From positions 868,001-932,000 of the forward strand of contig NC_018178.1 of NCBI RefSeq assembly GCF_000279145.1: 64,000 nucleotides of DNA, written 5' to 3'. The stretch comes from Melioribacter roseus P3M-2. GTDB lineage: Bacteria; Bacteroidota; Ignavibacteria; Ignavibacteriales; Melioribacteraceae. Below, in pieces: positions 1 to 7,944 of this stretch (position 1 is the first letter of the stretch; the number at the start of each line of letters is the position of its first letter). The notes below the pieces were generated by a model. That model did no database searches. It saw only the letters and a list, made by a program, of their open reading frames with translations, and was not told the DNA's origin. Position numbers and translations under genes: made by a program.

Positions 1-163
1 TAATAAAATCATTTATTTCACTTACGGGATATTTCGGGAAAAAATTTTGCGACGAGGTATCTTCCGAAGGAAGATAAAAATTAAATCCGCCTGTAAAGTT
101 TTGTCCGTTTATTGTAATTAAAGGAAGAATCACAAACCAAAGGAGCCGTTTTGTCAACTTCAT
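1..163 (-). CDS. Start of an exported protein, cut by window edge
   Basis: Reading the minus strand from the ATG at 163-161 gives a hydrophobic signal-like start (MKLTKRLLWFVILPLITING) followed by about 33 residues that run off the window. The ATG overlaps the TGA of the upstream GH5 gene in an ATGA arrangement, so translation is probably coupled and the product belongs to the same operon. The visible part, with the piece NFTGGFNFYLPSEDTSSQ, has no domain I can name. By context it may be another secreted carbohydrate-active protein, but that is inference. Confidence 0.6.
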   Translation of the reverse strand, partial: MKLTKRLLWFVILPLITINGQNFTGGFNFYLPSEDTSSQNFFPKYPVSEINDFI

Positions 164-1203
164 CGCTTGCTCTGTTTAGTTAAAAGTTCGAATAATGGAG
201 CATTATGCGAGCGGATGTAATTTCGTATCGTATTGCCCGAAAGCGTCAGGTCGGATTCGTTCCATCCGCCGGTAGCAGAAGCACCGGGCTTCAGAGCCGC
301 TGAGCTTTCGTTTTTATCCATAACCGACCAGTTGCAACTGCTCAATTTATTTTGTTCCATAAAGTCGAACCATAGATTTGCTTCGTTCAAATCGATATTG
401 CCGTTGCCGCTGGCTTCGCTCAAACCGTATTCGGTTACAAATAGAGCCGCGCCGTTTGCGAGAGCGTTTGAGGCTTTTGTTCTGTTGTATTGCCTGTGAG
501 TGCTGGAATAAAAATGGAGCGAATAAGCGACGTTTACGTCGTCAATCGGGTCTTTTGCCGCGACGTCTACGTCCTGAGACCATGTGGGATTGCCCACGAC
601 GATTAAATTGTCGGGGTCGTATTCTCTGATGGTTTTAATCACTTCCACTGCGTACGGCTTTACGACTTTGCTCCACGACACCTGCATCGGCTCGTTGTAA
701 ATTTCGTAAATCAGATTCGGTTTGTCGCCGTATTTTTGAGCTATTGCCTTGAAAAATTCCTTGGCTTCTTCCAGGTGATTTTCGGCGTGATGGTCGTGCC
801 AGTCGACAATTACATAAATGCCCAGATTAATCGCGGCGTTTATAACCGTTTCGGCTTTTTGCATTTCCGCTTCGGGATTGGAAAGATAACCGCCGCTTTC
901 GACTCCGATAGAAGCTCTTACAATCGTACACTTCCAATCGTCTCTTAACCATTTGACGCACTCTTCATTATAGTATTTACCGCCCCATTGACTCCAGAAC
1001 AAACTCATTCCTCTCAGCACTACGGCGGTGTCTGCTTTCCCGACAATTCTGTTTCCGGCTGTTTTCAGAGGTCCGATCAACTCAACAATTGTTTTTGGAC
1101 TTGCATCTTCAGCAGGATTCGTAACCGCCTGGCTTTCATCCTTGCAATTGAAAAAGGAAAAGGAAATTAGCGTTAAAAGAAGAAGGATATTTTTAATAGA
1201 CAT
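160..1203 (-). CDS. GH5 cellulase (endoglucanase), lipoprotein
   Basis: A 347-residue glycoside hydrolase family 5 enzyme, expected to cleave internal beta-1,4 bonds of cellulose or related glucans by the retaining mechanism. The N-terminus is a lipoprotein signal with lipobox SFFNC (Cys20), so it is probably anchored in the envelope facing outward. The family signature NLIYEIYNEP supplies the acid/base Glu171. The nucleophile is probably Glu258 in LFVTEYG. The DWHDHH segment near residue 135 matches the conserved GH5 substrate-site histidine region. It lies 14 bp after the GH3 beta-glucosidase gene, so the pair can turn cellulose into cello-oligosaccharides and then glucose. The subfamily and exact substrate (cellulose, glucomannan, lichenan) cannot be settled from sequence alone. 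Confidence 0.9.
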   Translation of the reverse strand: MSIKNILLLLTLISFSFFNCKDESQAVTNPAEDASPKTIVELIGPLKTAGNRIVGKADTAVVLRGMSLFWSQWGGKYYNEECVKWLRDDWKCTIVRASIGVESGGYLSNPEAEMQKAETVINAAINLGIYVIVDWHDHHAENHLEEAKEFFKAIAQKYGDKPNLIYEIYNEPMQVSWSKVVKPYAVEVIKTIREYDPDNLIVVGNPTWSQDVDVAAKDPIDDVNVAYSLHFYSSTHRQYNRTKASNALANGAALFVTEYGLSEASGNGNIDLNEANLWFDFMEQNKLSSCNWSVMDKNESSAALKPGASATGGWNESDLTLSGNTIRNYIRSHNAPLFELLTKQSKR

Positions 1204-1217
1204 TATCGCTCCGGATT

Positions 1218-3428
1218 TTATTGAATTAATTCGAATTCCGTTTCCATCAAATCTTTGGAATTAGGTCCTACCATAAGTTTGAACTTGCCCGGTTCAAGAA
1301 CGTAATTCATATTTATATCGAAAAATTTCAGACGTTCGACCGGCAGTTCGAATTCGACCGTTTTTGTTTCTCCGGGTTTCAAATTTATTTTCCTGAAATC
1401 TTTCAACTCTTTAACCGGACGCGTTACGCTTCCGACGAGGTCTCTGACGTATACCTGAACAATTTCTTGCGCTTCGTATTTTCCCGTGTTGGCAACATCC
1501 ACGCTGAAACGCACGGTTTCGCCGGCTCGAACTTTGTCCGTTTTCAATTTCAAATTAGAATACTCGAATGTAGTATAGCTGAGACCGTAGCCGAACGGAT
1601 AGAGAGGTTCCAGACTGAAATCGATGTAATACGAAGTGTATCTCGGGTTCTCCGGATTGTAAGGACGACCCGAATTTTTATGATTATAATAGAGCGGAAT
1701 TTGACCGACTCCTTTAGGGAACGTAACCGTAAGTTTGCCGGACGGCACGAAATCGCCGAACAGAATATCGGCAACGGCGCTTCCGTGCTCGCAGCCGAGA
1801 TACCACGATTCGATTATTGCAGGAATATTTTCAGACACCCAGTTTATAGTCAGAGGTCTGCCGTTCATCAAAATCGCTATTACGGGCTTTCCGGTTTTAT
1901 TTATTTCTTTAATCAATTCTTCCTGAACGCCGGGCAGATCGAGAGTGGCTCTCGAATGCGCTTCGCCGCTCATATCGCGGGTTTCTCCGATAACCACAAT
2001 CGCCACGTCGGATTTCTTGACCGCTTCGACAGCTTCCGCAAAACCCGATTTATCGTTGCCGCGCACTTTGCACCCTTCGGCGTAATTAATCTTAATCCTG
2101 TCGCCGACTTTATTTTTCAATCCTTCCAGTATCGATACAACCGTTTCTGGCGTTCCCTGCTGCGACCACGGACCGAGCGGATCGTCTTTCGAAGCCGCAA
2201 GCTCGCCGATTAACGCTATCGACTTGATATTCTTATCCAAAGGAAGAAGGTTGTTTTCGTTCTTTAACAGAACCACCGATTCAAGCGCGACTTGCTTTGC
2301 CGCTTTTCGTAAATCGTCATTCAACGTAACTTCGGCTTCGCGCGCAGGGTCGGAGTATCTGTAAGGATCGTCGAATAAACCGAGTCTGAATTTTGCTTTG
2401 AGGATTCGTCTTACGGCGTTATCGATATATTTAACGTCTACCTTTCCTTCTTTAACAAGCTCCGCCAGATGATAATGATAGCCGTTGCTTTCCATGTCCA
2501 TATCTACCGAGGCTTCGATTGCAATTTTAGTCGCCTCTTTCAAATCATGAGCGATTCCGTGAATCATAAACTCGCCGATCGTATTCCAATCTGTTAAAAC
2601 AAACGCGTCCGAATGCCATTCGTTTCTGAGTATTTGAGTCAGCAATAATTTGTTTGCCGAGGAAGGGATTCCGCCAATTTCATTGAAAGCCGACATTAAC
2701 GAACCGACGCCCGCGTCGACGGCGGCTTTGAAAGGGGGCAGATGAATTTCCCTCAACGTACGTTCCGATATATCGACGGTGTTATAATCTTTTCCGCCTT
2801 CAACCGCTCCGTATCCTGCAAAATGTTTCGCGCAAGCGAGTATTGTATTGATATCGCTCAAACTTTTCCCCTGATAACCTTTAACTCTGGCGGCGGCCAT
2901 AACCGCTCCGAGATACGGGTCTTCGCCGCTGCCTTCCATTATACGTCCCCATCTCGGGTCTCTTGCAATATCGACCATGGGACTGAATGTCCAGTGGACG
3001 CCCGCAGCCGATGTTTCAATTGCCTGCATGCGCGCCGAAAGTTCGACCAATTCCGGATTCCAGCTGCAAGCTTCAGCAAGCGGAATTGGGAATGTTGTTT
3101 TATATCCGTGAATAACGTCGAGTCCGAAAATCAATGGTATTCCAAGTCTGCTTTCTTCCACGGCGATTCTCTGGAGCCGTTTGGTTTGTTCGGCTCCCAC
3201 TATATTTAAAAACGAACCGATTTGTCCACGTCGAATTAATTCTTCATGTCCCTCTTTCGGTTTTCTCGTTCTCGTTCCCGTATCCCATCCCGCGCTGTAT
3301 TGAACGAGTTGTCCGACTTTTTCGTCGAGGGTCATTAAAGCGAGAACCGAATCGACTTTTTGATCGAGAGTTTTATTCTGCGCGAAGACAAGAGCGCCGA
3401 CGAAAAACAATAGGAGATATTTTTTCAT
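1218..3428 (-). CDS. bglX: GH3 beta-glucosidase, exported
   Basis: A 736-residue family 3 glycosidase with a Sec signal (MKKYLLLFFVGALVFAQ), so probably periplasmic. It releases glucose from the non-reducing ends of cello-oligosaccharides. Order of parts: a TIM-like domain with KHFAGYG near residue 201 and the nucleophile Asp280 in AFVLTDW; an alpha/beta sandwich domain from about residue 380 with the MSGEAHSR segment; and a C-terminal fibronectin-III-like domain from about 650. Length and layout fit BglX-type enzymes. It sits between a ROK kinase gene and a GH5 cellulase gene on the same strand, which supports a role in cellobiose use. Specificity for beta-glucosides rather than beta-xylosides is inferred from context. 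Confidence 0.92.
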   Translation of the reverse strand: MKKYLLLFFVGALVFAQNKTLDQKVDSVLALMTLDEKVGQLVQYSAGWDTGTRTRKPKEGHEELIRRGQIGSFLNIVGAEQTKRLQRIAVEESRLGIPLIFGLDVIHGYKTTFPIPLAEACSWNPELVELSARMQAIETSAAGVHWTFSPMVDIARDPRWGRIMEGSGEDPYLGAVMAAARVKGYQGKSLSDINTILACAKHFAGYGAVEGGKDYNTVDISERTLREIHLPPFKAAVDAGVGSLMSAFNEIGGIPSSANKLLLTQILRNEWHSDAFVLTDWNTIGEFMIHGIAHDLKEATKIAIEASVDMDMESNGYHYHLAELVKEGKVDVKYIDNAVRRILKAKFRLGLFDDPYRYSDPAREAEVTLNDDLRKAAKQVALESVVLLKNENNLLPLDKNIKSIALIGELAASKDDPLGPWSQQGTPETVVSILEGLKNKVGDRIKINYAEGCKVRGNDKSGFAEAVEAVKKSDVAIVVIGETRDMSGEAHSRATLDLPGVQEELIKEINKTGKPVIAILMNGRPLTINWVSENIPAIIESWYLGCEHGSAVADILFGDFVPSGKLTVTFPKGVGQIPLYYNHKNSGRPYNPENPRYTSYYIDFSLEPLYPFGYGLSYTTFEYSNLKLKTDKVRAGETVRFSVDVANTGKYEAQEIVQVYVRDLVGSVTRPVKELKDFRKINLKPGETKTVEFELPVERLKFFDINMNYVLEPGKFKLMVGPNSKDLMETEFELIQ

Positions 3429-3575
3429 GATTTTAATCCTATAGATTTTTTAAAACAAATAGAATCCTTCCGAACAGGATATAAACTAACGCTTAAGTTT
3501 ATTTTCTCTTTTAATGCCCGTTTACATAAAATCTTTAAATCACCACATACCGCAAAGCGCAATCGGGAAACCCCG

Positions 3576-4541
3576 TTAAATTTTTTCCAATTCGTTCCAG
3601 ATAAGCGCGGCGGCTCCCATAATCCCAGCTCCTTTGCCCGGAAGAGCAGAAGGAATAATTTTCACTTTGTTCTTGAATATATTCAGCATCTGCCTTTCCA
3701 TATATTTTTTCGTCGGTTTGATAATCAGGTCGCCGGCAAGAGCCAGTCCGCCGTAGAGTATTATTGCTTCGGGACTCAGATGCACTACGGTATCTGCCAA
3801 TTTGAATCCGAGCGCTTTTGCCGTATAATCAAAAGCTTCGAGAGCGATTTTATCTCCTTTTACCGCGGCATTGTAAATATCCTTTGCCGATAATTTTTCG
3901 CAGTTCAATTTTCTCAATGAACTCGGATACGGATATTTAGCCATCAACTCGAGCGCCGTTCTTTTGATTCCCGTAGCCGAGGCATACGTTTCGAGACAAC
4001 CCAGTCTTCCGCACCCGCATAATCTGCCGTTGGGATCGTATGTAGTGTGTCCGAGTTCGCCGGCAAAGCCGTCGCTGCCGTAAACAAGATTTCCGTCGAC
4101 TACAATGCCGCTGCCGAGTCCCGTGCCCAAAGTAATAACGATGAAATTTTTCATTCCTTTCGCCGCCCCGAAAATCATTTCTCCCAGAGCCGCTGCGTTT
4201 GCGTCGTTTGTGATGACCACGGGCAAATCGGAAAATTCTTTTATAAGTTTAACTACATTGACTTTACCCCAATTCAAATTGGGCGGCTTTTCAACCGTGC
4301 CTTTATAGTAATTTGCATTCGGCGCTCCAATGCCTATTCCCACCAATTCATATTTTTTTTCAAATTTCTTAAACGACTTATTTGCCGCATTAAATATTCT
4401 TTCGAATAATTGCCTCGCGTCCAATTCCGCTTTTGTCGGCAGCGAAGCGTCGTAAATCAGTTTCCCTTTCCGATCGACGAATCCGAATGCGGTATTTGTT
4501 CCCCCGACATCGATTCCCATTACCAGCTGAATTTTGCTCAT
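3576..4541 (-). CDS. ROK family glucokinase
   Basis: A 321-residue ROK (repressor, ORF, kinase) protein without an N-terminal helix-turn-helix, so a sugar kinase rather than a repressor. The phosphate-binding motif DVGGTNT is at residues 11-17, a second motif is TLGTGLGSGIV, and the zinc-binding ROK signature CGCGRLGCLE lies near residues 173-184. It should phosphorylate glucose in the cytoplasm with ATP. Placement next to the GH3 and GH5 genes makes it the probable first step after glucose is released and imported. Related ROK kinases act on N-acetylglucosamine, fructose or mannose, so the glucose call leans on context. Confidence 0.85.
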   Translation of the reverse strand: MSKIQLVMGIDVGGTNTAFGFVDRKGKLIYDASLPTKAELDARQLFERIFNAANKSFKKFEKKYELVGIGIGAPNANYYKGTVEKPPNLNWGKVNVVKLIKEFSDLPVVITNDANAAALGEMIFGAAKGMKNFIVITLGTGLGSGIVVDGNLVYGSDGFAGELGHTTYDPNGRLCGCGRLGCLETYASATGIKRTALELMAKYPYPSSLRKLNCEKLSAKDIYNAAVKGDKIALEAFDYTAKALGFKLADTVVHLSPEAIILYGGLALAGDLIIKPTKKYMERQMLNIFKNKVKIIPSALPGKGAGIMGAAALIWNELEKI

Positions 4542-4689
4542 TTTTACATTTCTCCCGTTATCCGAAAAATGGTTAAACCAAATTATTAAACAAATTTTAT
4601 GCCTTTCCGTAAGTACAGAAAACGGCGCATTTGAAGCAAAAAGAAAATTCCGGTTATTAAATTAATACAAATGATTATTAATTTAATAA

Positions 4690-5270
4690 ATTTTCGGGTG
4701 GCTCCGGTTATCTCGATACGCTTCGCTACTCGATAACCGTTACAAAAAAGGTTTTCGAGTTTTTCCGATTTTTAATCGGAAAAGTATCGAGAAAACCGTC
4801 ATCCGGGAATTATCTCAAACCGTTTCCTTCGACAGCTCCGCTACTCGATAACCGTTCTCAAAATAAAGGTTTTCGAGTGTTTTCGATTTTTAATCGGAAA
4901 AGTATCGAGAAAACCGTCGTCCGGGAATGATCTCAAAACGTTTCTTTCGACAGCTTCGCTACTCGATAACCGTCACTGATAAAAAGGTTTGCTGGTTTTT
5001 CTGTTTTAATCGGGAACACATCGAGAAAACCGCCGTTTGGAAATTATCTCAAAACGTTTCTTTCGACAGCTCCGCTACTCGATAACCGTCACAAAAAAGG
5101 TTTTCGAGTTTTTCCGATTTTTAATCGGAAAAGTATCGAGAAAACCGTCATCCGGGAGTTATCTCAAACCGCTTCCTTCGACAGCTACGCTACTCGATAA
5201 CCGTTCTCAAAATAAAGGTTTTCGAGTTTTTCCGATTTTTAATCGGAAAAGTATCGAGAAAACCGCCGTC
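4690..5270. repeat. Five ~115-bp palindromic intergenic repeats
   Basis: The 741-bp gap between the ROK and lipoprotein genes is filled by near-identical units. The word CTCGATAACCG recurs with its CGATA at 4731, 4846, 4964, 5080 and 5195, giving spacings of 115, 118, 116 and 115 bp. Each unit holds two dyads: CCGATTTTTAATCGG inside TTTTCGAG...CTCGAGAAAA-like flanks, and a CTTCGACAGCTCCGCTACTCG segment. The outermost left copy also pairs CGGTTATC with GATAACCG (4705-4740). No convincing gene lies here; a short open frame at 5037-5303 is repeat sequence. The units resemble REP-type extragenic palindromes. Confidence 0.85.
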
Positions 5271-5282
5271 AACAACAAAAAA

Positions 5283-6014
5283 TCAGAAGGACAATTTCAG
5301 TGAAAATTCGAGTTCGAGCGGTTCAAACATATTGGCGAATCTTTGCAAACGTGCTCCTTCCCGGCTGCCTCTCATGCCTCCCCCGAAATCCCCAGTCATA
5401 CGAGCCGGTTCTTCGGTTTCGATTTTCACCTTTATTAAATTGTCATCGTCCCGGTTTATCAATCCGGTTCCGATTGGCATCTGCAATTCATAAATGATCT
5501 CGGATTCAAAACGGTTTATGTCGGCGATAATACCGTAAGTATTATCAGATTTATTAATCAATGCCAGAGGATAATTTTCTTCGTTGAGTATTTCGATTTC
5601 ATTTTGATTTTCCAGAAACTCTTGCAGCCGTTTTTCGAACATCTTACGCATCTCTTCCCTGTTTCCGAGCATATCTCTATTAAAATCGCCGGTTCTTCTT
5701 TCCCGGTAAACTATCGGAAACTTCAGACCGACTTTCCGATTATCTGATTCGACCCATAACGTTAGTCCCCCTCTCAATACCGGCGCAAAACTCCTGAAGT
5801 CTCCGAAAGTAATACAAAGGTACAGATTCTGATTGTCGTTCGTGTAGGCGGCCCCGATTTTTTTGTCCTCGAAATTATAAAACTTGCCTTTCCATTCGGA
5901 AGGATTAGCGTCGATAATAACATTTGTTACTTCGCTCTTTTCTAAAAGTATGGCAGACGAGCAGCCGGATATTAAGAGCGTTAAAATTATTATTCCTCTT
6001 CTTATGCTTTTCAT
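5283..6014 (-). CDS. Lipoprotein with CBM9-like fold (putative)
   Basis: A 243-residue lipoprotein with lipobox LISGC near residue 18. After the anchor, IDANPSEWKGKFYNFEDKKIGAAYTNDNQNLYLCITF looks like the start of a CBM9-like/DOMON-type beta-sandwich, as seen in proteins that bind carbohydrate ends or heme: an 'I-D-G-x-x-x-E-W' opening, then a 'NDxxNLYL' strand. It is the gene after the GH9 cellulase on the same strand (60-bp gap), so a substrate-binding accessory role is reasonable. No catalytic residues are recognisable. The name is a structural guess; a plain hypothetical lipoprotein is the safe reading. Confidence 0.6.
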   Translation of the reverse strand: MKSIRRGIIILTLLISGCSSAILLEKSEVTNVIIDANPSEWKGKFYNFEDKKIGAAYTNDNQNLYLCITFGDFRSFAPVLRGGLTLWVESDNRKVGLKFPIVYRERRTGDFNRDMLGNREEMRKMFEKRLQEFLENQNEIEILNEENYPLALINKSDNTYGIIADINRFESEIIYELQMPIGTGLINRDDDNLIKVKIETEEPARMTGDFGGGMRGSREGARLQRFANMFEPLELEFSLKLSF

Positions 6015-6074
6015 AATTCACCCGGTTTGATTTACGTATTTTTTGACAACGCAAATCCGAACCGGGTTTATAAA

Positions 6075-7757
6075 TTATTTGAAATAGCCGCTTACAAAAA
6101 CCAGAGGAGCATTCCAATTGATGGCAATTTCGTTTGACGACCAGCTGCCGGTATCGTCCGCGTAACACATTGCGGGAGGAGTATTTTTGTCGAATAATTT
6201 TAACAGAACAGGATCCTGAAGGTTTTGATTCGGACCTCCGGACAAGAATCCCGGCACAGGCTCTTCTATGCCGTCGGATGCAGTCGGACGATGATGCGGA
6301 TGACGGACGTAATCGGCGCCGATACCGGTAACAAACGAAATTTTATGCGCGTTAGCTCCCAGAATATAATTCAATTGTCCTAACGCCAGATTATAAAAAT
6401 TCTTATCGCCGGTTATTTCATAGCCTATAATTAAAATTAGCGCATTGTTCAGGACGTCCGAGTTGCAACCCCAACGATATTCTCCCGGCAGAATAGTAAC
6501 CCCGTAGCCGTCTCTGTCGCTTTTTGCGGTAAGGTAATCCGAATAAGCAAGCAATTCCGCTTTGATTTTATCTTTAATATCTTCCGGAATATTTCTTTTG
6601 GAACTATTGGCGAGAATGGTAAAGTACGCCAGGTCGTTGAGTTGCGACCAGCTGATCGATTTAAAACGGAAATTATTTTTGCGCGCATATATTGTAAAAT
6701 AATCGAGATATTCCTTGTCGCCTGTGGACATAAATAATTCCGCCGCAGCCCAGGCTCTTTCGTCGGAATCGTCCCGATCGCCGTATTCGCCCGTAACCGT
6801 GCCTTCGGGATTTTTAAAGCCTCCCGTCGGTATTATTCCGGGATTATCAGATAAAAATTTCCATGCCGCGGTAGCCGCATCGAGATACTTTTTAGCGAGG
6901 TCTTTATCGTAGTCTTTTATCAAACGGGACGCTTTAGCCAAAACAGCCGCAAAGTCTGCCGTCGCGGTCGAAGAAACGTGATAGATCAAACGTCCTTCTT
7001 CAACGTCTTTATCCGGCATTACAAAGTCTTCGAATTTTTCTTTAGTAACTTTTGTGAATACAGCGCCGTCCTCCCTCTGCATTTTCAGCATCCAATCGAT
7101 TTCGAATAAAGCTTCGTCGAGAATATCGGGAATACGGTTTCCGCTTTCGGGAATATTCAAGCTGTCGCTCAAAAATTTAGCGGGGAAAAATTCGTATGCC
7201 ATCAACAATGTTCCTACGGTAACGCCCGCGTTAACTACATACTTACCGTAATCGCCAGCATCGTGCCAGCCTCCTGTAACGTCTTTGTAGCCTTCTCCCG
7301 CAAGTGGATGAAACCGCGCGTCTTTTGTATGGCATTTACCGTATTTAAATTCTCCCGCATATTTACTTTCGAGTCCGACTCCGCATCTTTGATAATAATA
7401 CGATTTTAAAGACGCGTTGAATAAATTATTATAAACGGTATCAGATATTTCGAACTGCGGCGATTTTTTCCCGTTGGCAAGCGCAATATAATATTTACCC
7501 GGCGTTTCAAAACCTGAAAAATCTCCTTTATAAACATCCATTCCGGTGGCGGGATCGTTTTTGGCTTTTAATTCAATTGCGCCTTTAAATACTAACTTGT
7601 CGTCTACAACGTCATGCAGGTAGAACGAATCCGCCGGCTCGTTTATAAAAAAATACTTCGGCGCATCGATTAAATATCCCGCCTGATTAATCGAAAAACC
7701 GCCGGCTTTTGTTAGTAAGGAAATAAAAAACAAGACTAAAAACGCAGCCTTTTTCAT
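6075..7757 (-). CDS. GH9 cellulase, exported
   Basis: A 560-residue family 9 glycosidase with a Sec signal (MKKAAFLVLFFISLLTKAGG). Residues 20-105 form the Ig-like domain usual in this subgroup. The catalytic (alpha/alpha)6 barrel starts near 110 and carries GGWHDAGDYGKY (Asp166 and the base Asp169), the HHRP substrate motif near residue 490, and the general acid Glu543 in SSNEIAINWNAP. All the residues needed for inverting hydrolysis of beta-1,4-glucan are present. There is no dockerin or C-terminal sorting tail, so export beyond the periplasm is not shown. It lies between the large amylase gene and the CBM9-like lipoprotein gene on one strand. Confidence 0.93.
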   Translation of the reverse strand: MKKAAFLVLFFISLLTKAGGFSINQAGYLIDAPKYFFINEPADSFYLHDVVDDKLVFKGAIELKAKNDPATGMDVYKGDFSGFETPGKYYIALANGKKSPQFEISDTVYNNLFNASLKSYYYQRCGVGLESKYAGEFKYGKCHTKDARFHPLAGEGYKDVTGGWHDAGDYGKYVVNAGVTVGTLLMAYEFFPAKFLSDSLNIPESGNRIPDILDEALFEIDWMLKMQREDGAVFTKVTKEKFEDFVMPDKDVEEGRLIYHVSSTATADFAAVLAKASRLIKDYDKDLAKKYLDAATAAWKFLSDNPGIIPTGGFKNPEGTVTGEYGDRDDSDERAWAAAELFMSTGDKEYLDYFTIYARKNNFRFKSISWSQLNDLAYFTILANSSKRNIPEDIKDKIKAELLAYSDYLTAKSDRDGYGVTILPGEYRWGCNSDVLNNALILIIGYEITGDKNFYNLALGQLNYILGANAHKISFVTGIGADYVRHPHHRPTASDGIEEPVPGFLSGGPNQNLQDPVLLKLFDKNTPPAMCYADDTGSWSSNEIAINWNAPLVFVSGYFK

Positions 7758-7873
7758 GATATGACCCTTGAAATTTGTCTCTAAATTTTTTCAAAGATAA
7801 TTAAAATTCCCGATAATTCGTACAGGTTTGGCAACGTTTTATAAAGAAGACAAGCTTTTTACGATAAAATAAG

Positions 7874-7890
7874 GAGGCGTGATATGCCTC
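7874..7890 (-). terminator. Hairpin after amylase gene
   Basis: Downstream of the amylase stop codon on the minus strand there is a 5-bp stem GAGGC/GCCTC with a 7-nt loop, followed by CTTATTTT. It could be a weak intrinsic terminator. The same GGAGGCGTGAYAT core occurs in the palindromic element at 23066-23140, so it may instead be a REP fragment. Confidence 0.45.
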
Positions 7891-7944
7891 AAGCAAGACG
7901 CACACGCCGTTAAAAATCTGATATTAATGATTTCGCGGCAGATA

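Noticed and set aside
1467-2213. 248-codon plus-strand open frame inside the GH3 gene
   Set aside because: It is antisense to a complete GH3 enzyme with intact motifs, and the translation has no recognisable domain.
5037-5303. 88-codon plus-strand frame in the 115-bp repeats
   Set aside because: The translation repeats with the DNA unit; no start signal.
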